A model generated the notes under the pieces. The model was not told where the DNA came from, did no database searches, and worked only from the letters and a program-made list of their open reading frames with translations. This document shows positions 54,030 through 63,180 of a stretch of DNA of 64,000 nucleotides, piece by piece (position 1 is the first letter of the stretch; each line of letters begins with the position of its first letter). The DNA lies in assembly GCA_036924085.1 (NCBI GenBank), contig JAVGWX010000005.1, forward strand, positions 93,007,764 through 93,071,763. The letters run 5' to 3'. Source of the DNA: Ariolimax columbianus (taxonomy: Eukaryota; Mollusca; Gastropoda; Stylommatophora; Arionidae). The position numbers and the translations under genes are program-made.

Positions 54030-54190
54030 GTATGCTGTGTCTGATCCTGACACAACGTCCTGATCAGTAAATTGTGCCTGTCCCTGACGCGACGTTCTGA
54101 TCAGTATGTTATCCCTGACCAGGATGCTACGTCCTGATCATTTTATTGTACTTGACCATGACGCGACGGCCCGATCAGTATGTTGTGCTA
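54030..54190. repeat. 37-bp minisatellite, locus 2
   Basis: About four units of the same family as 8444-8705: CGACGTCCTGATCAGTAT, TTGTGCCTG and CCCTGACGCGACG. Units are more diverged than at locus 1. Confidence 0.85.
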
Positions 54191-55020
54191 GATAGGACTT
54201 ACGCCACAGTTCCCCAATGCATCTATTCCCCAATGCCTCTATTCAGGAGTGTGTCTCTCCACCATTTCAACTGTTTCGACAAAAAGAAGATTCGTCTACA
54301 AATATTATTTGAGTGGTTTCCCTTTACCGAAAACGTTATTTAGGTCAGGTGAAACATACCGAAATAGGCTGCGGCGGTAGTGTGGATTAAAATAAAAGTG
54401 TGTGTAAAAAAACATATGACCAGAGATCGCGAAAAGATACGACATCAACGTTACGACCTAAATGCTTACATCAGGGACAGCGAGCTAACAAATCGATCAA
54501 TAAAAGGTAAAGTGGAGATATCAACACATACATGATAAAAGAAAGGTAAGCTGGATAGTACATACAATCTCGCCATTGGGCTTCTCGCTTTGTGATTTGT
54601 CGTTGGTAAGATAGGGGAAACAAGCCAGCGTTAATGGCTGGCGAGGAAGACCTCAGAAGTAGCAGTTCGGATAAGCCGATATAGGTCTAGTAGGGAAAGG
54701 TCAGATGATGATCATGGTGTGTGTACACGTTTGGTCCCGAACTGAAAACATAAGATAGGCAGATGGAGACTGGGAGGGAAGGTGAGAGAACATAAGGAAT
54801 TGGTAATTGTATGGAAAATGTTGATGCCATGAGGCTGGAGGCAGCCTATACGGAAGTTCAGTCTATTCTCGTTAGAATCGATGATGATCATCGAAGGAGA
54901 AGCAAGAGACGATGCATTTGGCACTGACATCAACCGTACCCCAGTGTCCTGGACCATTGAAGTGGCTGGAAGAACCCGTATGATTAAATATGGCATTGAT
55001 GTGTTGCCGGGAGAGTACAG
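54191..55020. other. unassigned unique sequence
   Basis: No arrays. Minus-strand frame 54712-54996 (94 codons) has no recognised motif. Confidence 0.35.
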
Positions 55021-55645
55021 TTAGTTCTATACCAGTCCCCACGATGTGGGTGATACAGTTCTATACCAGTCTCCACGATGTGGGTCATACAGTTCTATAC
55101 CAGTATCCACGATGTGTGCCATACAGTTCTATACCAGTATCCACGATGTGGGCCATACAGTTTTATACCAGTATCCACGATGTGGGCCATACAGTTCTAT
55201 ACCAGTCTCCACGATGTGGGCCATACAGTTCAATACCAGTCTCCGCAATGTGGGCCATACAGTTCTATACCAGTCTCCACGATGTGGGCTACACAGTTAT
55301 ATACCAGTCTCCACGATGTGGGCCATACAGTTCTGTACCAGTCTCCACGATGTGGGTCATACAGTTCTATACCAGCATCCACGATGTGTGCCATACAGTT
55401 CTATACCAGTATCCACGATGTGGGCCATACAGTTTTATACCAGTATCCACGATGTGGGCCATACAGTTCTATACCAGTCTCCACGATGTCGGTCATACAG
55501 TTCTATACCAGTCTCCACAATGTGGGCCATACAGTTCTATACCAGTATCCACGATGTGGGCCATACAGTTCAATACCAGTCTCCACGATGTGGGCCATAT
55601 AGTTCTATACCAGTCTCCACGATGTGGGTCTTACTACACTGACGA
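55021..55645. repeat. 34-bp minisatellite, about 18 copies
   Basis: TTCTATACCAGTCTCCACGA and TGTGGGCCATACAG repeat every 34 bp (55025, 55059 and so on). Two unit types (AGTCTCC and AGTATCC) are interspersed, with a block of several units partly duplicated (55090-55200 resembles 55370-55470). All plus frames are open as a by-product. Confidence 0.95.
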
Positions 55646-55839
55646 CACATTACACAATAAATGAGGTTGCTGGACTTGCAATTGAAACTCTTTTTGATGT
55701 CGAGCTCGCCTTTAGAAAAGGTAATTGAACGTGATTATATGATACATGAACAAGAACACAGCCAAGTGCGGTCTTGCAAGGCATAGTACTCAGATGGTTG
55801 TGGGGTCTGGTGCGCATGCAGTTACCAATCAACAAGTCC

Positions 55840-56130
55840 TTCGAGTTTTTGTTCTGTTTGTAAGCGACAAGGGGAGGATCCGAGAATATCGAGCGAATGG
55901 AAAGATCGAAATGAAGGATATGGAAATGGACAAATACAATATCCTGGACATAGGAGCAGTGATGGTGATCCAGTCATCTTTGATGGGAAAAACCTAGAAG
56001 ACGTTACGGAATACTCCTATCTTTGACGCCATCACAACAGGCAGAATCATTTAACAAAGACATCATTGTCAATCTTTAAGCTTATCAACCTTCTCGTTCA
56101 CACAGACAGTCCAGAATGGTTAAACTTGAC
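55840..56130 (+). mobile_element. LINE-X fragment, region after RT motif C
   Basis: One plus frame reads DGDPVIFDGKNLEDVTEYSY then L, and after a shift ITTG..NKDIIVNL. The LINE consensus is a variable pair of beta strands ending in EVDxFVYLGSxV followed by GGTDxDIxxRLxKA. It is thus the segment between RT motif C and the connection. Decayed; neither end is defined. Confidence 0.6.
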
Positions 56131-56214
56131 TTCTTTATACTGCTTTTAAACGGCTCTGTCAAGTCGGCATACGACTAGCTTCTTCTTCTCATTTTCATCT
56201 AAAAATAACAGCAT

Positions 56215-56690
56215 TCAATATATTTTGTGATGCATTAGCTGACCCTGCTGCCACTATTTCCTGGGGCAATGCAATCTAAGCATTCACCACGCTCGGACTA
56301 AAAGAATATGTTCTGATATCTGATCTCGACTTTTCTTTAATTAATTTGTAGCTGTGCCCGCTTGATTTTGAAGCCCACTTAATGTTGAACAAATTGTTAT
56401 AGTCTTCTTCGTCGTTTCTTTGAATAACTAATAACCATGTAGTAAGTCGCCTCGAATTCTTCTCTTTTCTAGACACAGTAGATCAGGGTTTCTGAGCTTT
56501 TCCTCATACCAATAACTTCGGAATCTTGCTATCAGTTTTGTATCCTTCTTTGTATCCTTTCCAGTATGTTAATATCCCCTCTTGGAGAAGAGACTCCTCA
56601 ACACATTACTCCAATATAGGTCTAACTAATGCATTATGTAATTTGACTATCACTTCCTTGCTCCTATGGTTCTCGGAATCTACACGCTTT
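56215..56690 (-). mobile_element. CR1-like LINE, second and older copy
   Basis: Minus strand: YNNLFNIKWASKSSGHSYKL, IKEKSRSDIRTYSFSPSVVN, ALPQEIVAAGSA, matching HSYKLTKERCSLDIRKYFFS and NALPREVV of the 40.6 kb copy. Further on, DNA at 56600-56670 (CCAATATAGGTCTAACTAAT, CACTTCCTTGCTCCTATG) parallels 41051-41108. Several shifts and stops. Confidence 0.8.
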
Positions 56691-56739
56691 TCGTCTCTAC
56701 TCCAATGTGATACCTGCAATGTGTTTGGCTGCTGAAACT

Positions 56740-57165
56740 TGTACATTTACAAAAGCAACGAAGAACAAACTGCGAGTGGTCCAGGTCTATGTCGGCAGAC
56801 GGATGGTCGGAATTGCTCTTGGCAACCAAGGAATGTAGAATCTCTACAATTTCGACCAACGGAAATTATCATTGGAGTGCGGTGCAGTTGTTCACACAAA
56901 CAAGGCGAAACAGGAGTGGACAGGCCACGTACTCAGAGGAAAGGGTGACCGATGGAGCACGTCGACAGAAGTATGGTAACGTCGTAGTGGAAAAATGTCT
57001 CAGGGTGGACTTCCAATGCGTTGATCAGACTCTCTTGTACTCCATCATCCACGATGCGGCAAGGGAAAGCGTATTACTCGCCACACCTCCAGAGCACAAG
57101 ATAGAGATCATTGGAGACAGACCATTAAGTAATATTATATATATACGTTGTCTTGATTTCTAAGG
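56740..57165 (+). mobile_element. LINE fragment of a third C-terminal type
   Basis: In shifting plus frames: KNKLRVVQVYVGRRMVGIAL, then EWTGHVLRGKGDRW. These correspond to KLRxAQRAMERxMLGISL and KWxWAGHIxRxxDxRW at the end of another endonuclease/RT LINE group. One frame (56789-57163, 124 codons) is open but runs out of phase with these motifs for most of its length. Confidence 0.55.
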
Positions 57166-57254
57166 TGGGCTGCATATTGCTGTGTTTTGCGCAATATTGC
57201 CCTGTGCATCCAACGTACTTTTTAATGGGGTAACTTCTCATAGAGGTGGGATCT

Positions 57255-57365
57255 TTGCCTTGTTCATGAGTCCGACACACATTCAAGTTCGCTTTGTTCG
57301 TAAGTCCGAATACATTCAAGTTCGCTTTGTTCATGAGTTCGAACACATTCAAGGTTCGCTTTGTA
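57255..57365. repeat. 33-bp array, 3 copies
   Basis: CATTCAAGTTCGCTTTGTTC with GTAAGTCCGA / ATGAGTTCGA occurs three times. Confidence 0.9.
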
Positions 57366-57640
57366 AAACACTAATACTAGTCACTATTGTACGACGCCAT
57401 TATGATTGTTAAGGTATTTGTGTATTGGTCATTGCTATTCTCTTATTGACTTCTATTTCGCGTCTTCTCTGTCGGATAATATACTCCAAGAAATACGACA
57501 GTCTTCAACTGCGCTTTTGTATTGCTTATTGACGGTGGAATTGCTAGAGTGGTCGTTGAACATTGCGATGCTGACGTCTTCGCAACTTGAGGAAATAGAA
57601 GCCACATATGATCGTGATCAGTACCATTTACAGACAAGCT
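57366..57640. other. unassigned open sequence
   Basis: Plus frame 57406-57678 and minus frame 57443-57688 overlap. Neither has a motif I recognise. Confidence 0.3.
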
Positions 57641-57785
57641 CATTAGAGATACCTCAAGAGGACCATCGCTTACTGTAGGTATATTCAAGGTATATTAGAG
57701 ATACCTCAAGAGGACCATCGCTTACTGTAGGTATATTCAAGGTATATTAGAGATACCTCAAGAGGACCATCGCTTACTGTAGGTA
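57641..57785. repeat. 52-bp array, 3 copies
   Basis: GACCATCGCTTACTGTAGGT recurs at 57661, 57713 and 57765 with no visible differences in the shared part. Confidence 0.95.
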
Positions 57786-57849
57786 TATTCAAGTTGAATT
57801 CTGAAAGTGCGTAAATAAGAAGGACTTAAAGTCGAGCTCTAAGAAGATA

Positions 57850-58145
57850 CTCTGTGAAGTGAAGATACGATGAAGGACCAACTCTGTGAAGTGAAAATAC
57901 GATGAAGGACCAACTCTGTGAAGTGAAAATACGATGAAGGACCAACTCTGTGAAGATACGATGAAGGACCAACTCTGTGAAGATACGATAAGGCTCAGAT
58001 TGACCACTGCTTTCTTTGTATTCTGATGTATGCATGAAATCGTACGAAGAAGGGCCAACTTCTGTGAAGATACGATGAACCTCAGAATGACCCCTGATTT
58101 CTTTAAGTATACTCAAGTTGATACCTGAAAGCGTACACAAATGAA
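57850..58145 (+). mobile_element. LINE-Y 3' ends in tandem with a short array
   Basis: 57850-57985 has about four units of CTCTGTGAAG(TGAA)ATACGATGAAGGACCAA. It runs into CAGATTGACCACTGCTTTCT and then AAATCGTACGAAGAAG, the LINE-Y terminus. A second similar terminus follows at 58078-58140 (CTCAGAATGACCCCTGATTT, CTCAAGTTGATACC, GAAAGCGTAC). Two decayed 3' ends in the same orientation suggest tandem duplication of the end, or nested insertions. Confidence 0.55.
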
Positions 58146-58229
58146 ACCTTCTGTTGCATACCAGGAATAGAGAAAGCACTTACAATTGTCACAGCACCAC
58201 TTCTGGACAAGGTCTATGTAAATACCAAT

Positions 58230-58430
58230 TCACTTAGAGCAAATTTAGTATAAGAGTTTAAGACACTGGTCTTCTTATAAGAACACTAGTTCGAATCTCT
58301 GTAAGAACCTTCATTTTTCTATCGGGAATGAAATCAGAACTTATCATGTACACTGTGCGTCAACTGCCAAGGTAAACCACATATATTTCGTAGCCTAATA
58401 TATCATCGACATTCTACAATGATAGTTTAG
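58230..58430 (+). mobile_element. tRNA-derived SINE-like element
   Basis: TTAGTATAAGAGTTTAAGAC with a following AGTTCGAATCTC (58288-58299) matches A- and B-boxes at tRNA-like spacing. Downstream TGCGTCAACTGCCAAGGTAA may be core. Its body does not clearly match the other SINE types. Confidence 0.5.
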
Positions 58431-58439
58431 TAGAGTCTC

Positions 58440-58639
58440 CCGCTGCTTTCATTATATCTATTCCAATTTACGTCTGAAAGTGTGCGAACAAGTGGAAGAT
58501 ATTTGATATTGTTTCATCTGGCATGACTTCACCTCTGATTGGTTATCTGATACCTTTTAACAGGGACAGTCATCGTGTCTGACAAGCTACTTATTTTTAA
58601 AAATACGAAAGTTCTGGATATGTCATGATCGGATAGCGG
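58440..58639. other. no clear feature
   Basis: CCCGCTGCTTTC...TTACGTCTGAAAGTGTGCG near 58438-58490 vaguely resembles the LINE-Y end. Otherwise unique. Confidence 0.3.
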
Positions 58640-58985
58640 AAGTATAAACCTCAAGTTACATCGATTTTGTGGATCTACTGTCCTTGGTCCTGGGCATGCT
58701 GGTATTTGTGGCAATGTGCGAACTGACTCATTCCTCTCCACCCGTTGTGGTGGACGGGGTATAGATAATGGTAAGATTTTCGTATGGATGAATGACCCAT
58801 TCTTGGATGCAGACACTGCAATCGCTAAACTAACAATCCAGAGACTGCGTCATTTTAAAATCCATCGTTGGTCGAGCATTGAGATCGTCATGGCAATGAG
58901 AACTAGAATGTTAAACAACAATCGGGCAGCTGGAACCATCCGCACTCTTCATCATTTTCTGGGGTATACTGAGCACGTGTAAGTT
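58640..58985 (+). mobile_element. RNase H fragment of a LINE
   Basis: The plus frame ending at 58982 reads LGPGHAGICGNVRTDSFLST, then FLDADTAIAKLTIQRLRHFK and TLHHFLGYTEHV. xxPGHAGIxGNExAD is the conserved C-terminal RNase H motif; here Glu-Arg-Ala-Asp has become Val-Arg-Thr-Asp. The downstream part resembles the LINE region after RNase H. It differs from LINE-Y, whose motif is VPSHCNIQGNEEAD. It lies just upstream of candidate exon 59071. Confidence 0.6.
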
Positions 58986-59070
58986 TGACCAGAGAGCAGT
59001 TACATCGTTTCTTGATAGAACGGAACATGATATGACCAACCCATCAGCCATTTTCTTTTTTTCTTACCAG

Positions 59071-59157
59071 AGCCCCATCAGCCATCTCGGGGACCATGGC
59101 TGAATGAACAGGAGTCCCATTTCCATCACGCCAGGCGCTTCCAGAGCTCACCATTGA
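59071..59157 (+). CDS. candidate internal exon, 87 bp
   Basis: Preceded by a strong acceptor (TTTTCTTTTTTTCTTACCAG) and followed by GTAAGTAT (strong donor). Two frames contain stops; the third is open: PHQPSRGPWLNEQESHFHHA then RRFQSSPL, with two leading bases and one trailing base, so it is a symmetric phase 1-1 exon that could be skipped without a shift. No family is recognised. It is compatible in phase with the candidate exon ending at 39836 (phase 1), but a 19-kb intron would separate them. The 29-bp array begins about 10 bases downstream. Confidence 0.5.
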
Positions 59158-59167
59158 GTAAGTATTT

Positions 59168-59750
59168 CATGTGGTCTGGTTGACGTTTGTATGTGGGTAT
59201 TCGGTTTGACTGTGTTTGTATGTGTGTCTTCGGTTTGGCTGTGTTTGTATGTGTGTGTTCGGTTTGGCTGTGTTTGTATGTGTGTATTCGGTTTGGCTGT
59301 GTTTGTATGTGTGTGTTTGGTTTGGCTGTGTTTGTATGTGTGAATTCGGTTTGGCTGTGTTTGTATGTTTGTATTCGGTTTGGCTGTGTTTGTATGTGTG
59401 TGTGTGTTCGGTCTGGTTGTGTTTGTTTGTGTGTGTTCGGTTTGGCTGTGTTTGTATGTGTGTATTCGGTTTGGTTGTGTTTGTAGGTGTGTGTTCGGTT
59501 TGGTTGTGTTTGTATGTGTGTATTCGGTTTGGCTGTGTTTGTATGTGTGTGTGTGTGTGTGTGTTCGGTTTGGTTGTGTTTGTTTGTGTGTGTTCGGTTT
59601 GGCTGTGTTTGTTTGTGTGTGTTCGGTTTGGCTGTGTTTGTCTGTGTGTGTTGGGTTTGGCTGTGTTTGTCTGTGTGTGTTCGGTTTGGCTGTGTTTGTC
59701 TGTGTGTGTTGGGTTTGGCTGTGTTAGTGTTTATGCGTGTGTGCCTGATT
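59168..59750. repeat. 29-bp TG-rich minisatellite, about 20 copies
   Basis: CGGTTTGG recurs at 59231 and 59260, a 29-bp period. TCGGTTTGGCTGTGTTTGTA marks the unit, with GT-slippage making some units longer. The Cys/Val-rich frames are artefacts. Confidence 0.95.
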
Positions 59751-59984
59751 GAGGAGTAGTGTGTTACTGGTAGAACATGTAGCTGGTCTCTTCGTCAATT
59801 TGGACACGGTCTCAAAACGCCTGTAAGGCTTAGTGTCTCTTCTTTTTCAATCAGAAGCAAAAATAAAGAGACTTAGCATGTGTACTGTATGGCGACTTCT
59901 GGTACAAATGGCCGTTATTCCTCAGCATTAAAAATCTAACGTGAGGTAAAGAGAGAACGTCACCAGGAGATGGGAGGATGAGTG
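59751..59984. other. no feature seen
   Basis: Unique spacer. Confidence 0.4.
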
Positions 59985-60612
59985 TGAATGTGAAGAGAAG
60001 TAGGTTAAATTAATGAAAGGAGGAATCATTGTGAAGAGAAATAGGCTAAACTAATGAAAGGAGGAATCATTGTGAAGAGAAATAGGCTAAACTAATGAAA
60101 GGAGGAATCATTGTGAAGAGAAATAGGCTAAACTAATGAAAGGAGGAATCATTGTGAAGAGAAATAGGCTAAACTAATGAAAGGAGGAATCATTGTGAAG
60201 AGAAATAGGTTAAACTAATGAAAGGAGAAATCATTGTGAAGAGAAATAGGCTAAACTAATGAAAGGAGGAATAATTGTAAAGAGAAATAGGCTAAATTAA
60301 TGAAAGGAGGAATAATTGTAAAGAGAAATAGGCTAAACTAATGAAAGGAGGAATCATTGTGAAGAGAAATAGGCTAAACTAATGAAAGGAGGAATCATTG
60401 TGAAGAGAAATAGGTTAAACTAATGAAAGGAGGAATCATTGTGAAAAGAAATAGGCTAAACTAATGAAAGGAGGAATAATTGTAAAGAGAAATAGGCTAA
60501 ATTAATGAAAGGAGGAGTAATTGTAAAGAGAAATAGGCTAAATTAATGAAAGGAGGAATAATTGTAAAGAGAAATAGGCTAAATTAATGAAAGGAGGAAT
60601 AATTGTGGATGT
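59985..60612. repeat. 41-bp minisatellite, about 15 copies
   Basis: GAAGAGA recurs at 60033 and 60074. AATAGGCTAAACTAATGAAA then GGAGGAATCATTGT marks the unit. Two variants (CATTGTGAAG and AATTGTAAAG) occur in small blocks. Confidence 0.97.
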
Positions 60613-61210
60613 GAGAAGAAATAGGCAAGAATAATGACGAAAAAATAGAGAATGGTAATGCAGGAGAAGTGATGAGTGCGGACGTGAGGAGATGTCGAGA
60701 AAGTTAATAGATAACAGAGAGAGACCAGCAAACAATGAATGTACATCATCAAAGGGAGACATTACAAATAAAAATAAAAGAGGAGGCAAAGAAAGAAAAC
60801 TGCATAAGAATAGTTAGAAATAATAAAAGAATACAAAAGAGTAGGTAAGTGAAGTTGAGTGGAAATGAAAGAGAGGAGAAATAGAAACAAAGACAATAAG
60901 AAAAAAGGCAACAAAAGATGGCATGAAAAAGAACAAATAGAAAATGAGATGACTAAGAAAGAAAAAGTGCGGACATTCAATATGGAAGAAATGGAAAGTA
61001 AATGAGGAGACAAAGAGAATGGGAAATTAGAAGAGAATTCTTTTTTAAAAAAAAGCAAAGAAAGAAAGAGAAGTGACAAACAAAGAGGGTGGGAAATTAC
61101 AAATAGGAGAACTATATAATAAGAGAGGAGACGAACAAAGAGAGAATGAATGAAAGAGAGTAGAAATCGAGAAATCAAATGAAGTTAGTCGCAAACAAAG
61201 AGCGTGGAAT
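60613..61210. repeat. purine-rich GAAAGA/GAGAA low complexity
   Basis: About 600 bp of A/G-rich DNA with AAAGAGAG, GAGGAGA and AGAAATAGA words. It may be a decayed extension of the 41-bp array. The minus frames rich in Leu/Ser/Phe are artefacts. Confidence 0.7.
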
Positions 61211-61510
61211 AATCATGGAAAATAAAAAATCTGCTGCTAGTTTGGCGATAATAATGACCTTCAAACATACCATGTACCGATTCCTTTCACTCCGCGATAC
61301 TTGCCCCTGGTTCGATGCTCGTGGATTGAAATAAACAAAACAACAAAAACAAAAAACAACAAAAAGCAATTCTGTGCTCTTATATTTTCGTCCCTCTTGG
61401 GCACTTCAAAAGAAGCAAAACTTGTCTTTTTCTCAGTCTGTTACTTTATAACAGTCGTGTGGAGAAATGTAATCGTAATTAATTCATTAATTATCCCGCT
61501 TTAGACATGC
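61211..61510. other. no feature supported
   Basis: Includes an A/C-rich run (AACAAAAACAAAAAACAACA) near 61340-61365. TTGCCCCTGGTTCGATGCTC near 61300 is B-box-like without further SINE support. Confidence 0.35.
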
Positions 61511-61900
61511 AGTTCCGTCCGATTGGCGGGCAGCAGGGAGGGGACAGGGAGGAAGAGGAAGTGGAGCAAGGGGGGGGGGGGGGGTGTTCCTGACGTCACA
61601 GCTTGCTCTGGGAGGGTCGAATGACCCTCTCCATGCGGCTCGACTTCTCTGACCGAGTCAAGATGAGCATGTCAGACGCATGCATGTCCGACCGCATTTT
61701 TGGAGCGCGCTTTTCATTTCCTCGTGATGGAATCCCTTCGTGCACTCTCCGAGCATTGCGTAAAGTGCTCGCTCTCGTGGCATGTTATATTACGGTATAT
61801 ATGCCCTGCGCAGCTCCTCTCCGCTCCTCCACTCCCTCCCTCTGCCACATAACTCACAACATACACCATTTTCAAGCGCCGCCCTTATCTTCTATCTGAG
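61511..61900 (+). promoter_or_regulatory. CpG-rich segment with a perfect CRE
   Basis: G+C- and CpG-rich relative to the neighbours, after a poly-G run of 16 near 61570-61584. TGACGTCA at 61591-61598 is the palindromic CREB/ATF site, and TATATATG at 61796-61803 is TATA-like. Clusters of CG occur through 61625-61780 (ATGCGGCTCGAC, TCCGACCGC, GGAGCGCGC). A plus frame 61603-61899 is open but starts without clear context. A promoter or 5' exon is possible; there is no downstream gene in the window to support it. Confidence 0.3.
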
Positions 61901-62067
61901 CCCTTCAGTTCTCGATCAGTTCTATTGGGATTATCGTCTTTTATATTGATAACGATTTTTGTTGATTTGTCGGTCTCTTCCATACTGTTTGTTTGCTTGT
62001 TTGTTGTCAGGTTTCCTTCATGTGCCGGATATTTTATTGTCTTTTTTTAATCTTGGGAAGGTCAACA
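61901..62067. other. no feature seen
   Basis: Short unique sequence. TTGTTTGTTGTCAG near 62010 is acceptor-like without a following frame. Confidence 0.35.
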
Positions 62068-62070
62068 AAT

Positions 62071-62121
<51 letters not shown>

Positions 62122-62250
62122 TTTTTTCTTTCTCCGTCTTTATCTCTTTCTCTCGATCTTTCTCTCCCTCTCTTCTTCCCTTTCTCTTGTCTCTCCCTGT
62201 TTAAATCCTGCCTCTTTCCATCCAGTCCCATACCGTTCTGTTCTTCCTCC
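62068..62250. repeat. CT microsatellite and CT-rich tail
   Basis: Uninterrupted CTCTCT about 62069-62104, then CTTTCTC variants and degraded pyrimidine-rich sequence to about 62250. Confidence 0.9.
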
Positions 62251-62469
62251 TAATTATCTCGCTATACCTCTCATTCCTTCCTTCTCATCCTCCATTTCTT
62301 AATCATTATCCCTTTCTCATCTTCTATACTTACCTCTTCCCTTCCTTCTAACTCTCTTCTTCATTCCATTTCTCACCATTGTTCGCTTTGTCAAACTGTC
62401 TTCCTCCTGTCTCTTCCACACTCGCCATCCGTATTCCTTTTCCTGTCCTCTCTATCTTTAACTCCCACT
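62251..62469. other. pyrimidine-rich unique sequence
   Basis: No gene. TTCCTTC and CCTCC words dominate. Confidence 0.45.
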
Positions 62470-62533
62470 CACCCCTCTTTCTCTCTCTGTCTTTCTCTCT
62501 CTCTCTTTCTCTCTCTCTCGTTCTCTCTCTCTT

Positions 62534-62585
<52 letters not shown>
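62470..62585. repeat. CT microsatellite
   Basis: CTCTCTCTTTCTCTCTCTCT-type run of about 110 bases. Confidence 0.95.
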
Positions 62586-62587
<2 letters not shown>

Positions 62588-62699
62588 TCACGTGTTTCTT
62601 TCGTCCATATTCTGGTTAGTATCGTCTTCTGCACCTTTTTCGAGTTGGTGTCAAATTCTCTATTTAAAGGTTGATTTCCGGGCCACGAGCGCTTCATTC
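62586..62699. other. no feature seen
   Basis: Unique spacer. Confidence 0.4.
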
Positions 62700-63180
62700 G
62701 ACTGATAAATATTATGTAGATAACCGCCAAAAACACACATACATACAACACATATATCCACGTACACACGCGTATACCTACATCCATATTTACTACATAT
62801 ACATTGTGACTAACATATACTTATTGACACATAAACCATTACGTTTTCTCACCCACACACAACACATATACACACATATCAGCACATATAAGTCACCCAC
62901 ATCCACACATACCAACACACACTTAGCCACACATACACAGCTTGGATACCGACACTCCCACAGATGTCCACGCACACACACACACACACGCTTAGCACGC
63001 ATACACAGGTACACTACACACGCACTCACGCACATACTAGCACATACAACACACATACCACACATACATACCAGCCGTACCGATATACATAGCATACACT
63101 CACGCATATAACACACATATCCATAACACTTAGATTCCCAATAATATACCTCAATGCTATATACACATACCACTCACTAC
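62700..63180. repeat. CA/CACATA-rich low complexity
   Basis: Interrupted ACACATACACAC and CACACGC words over about 480 bp. Confidence 0.85.

Noticed and set aside
59187..59759. Cys/Val-rich repeat proteins
   Set aside because: TG-rich 29-bp array; all plus frames open by composition.
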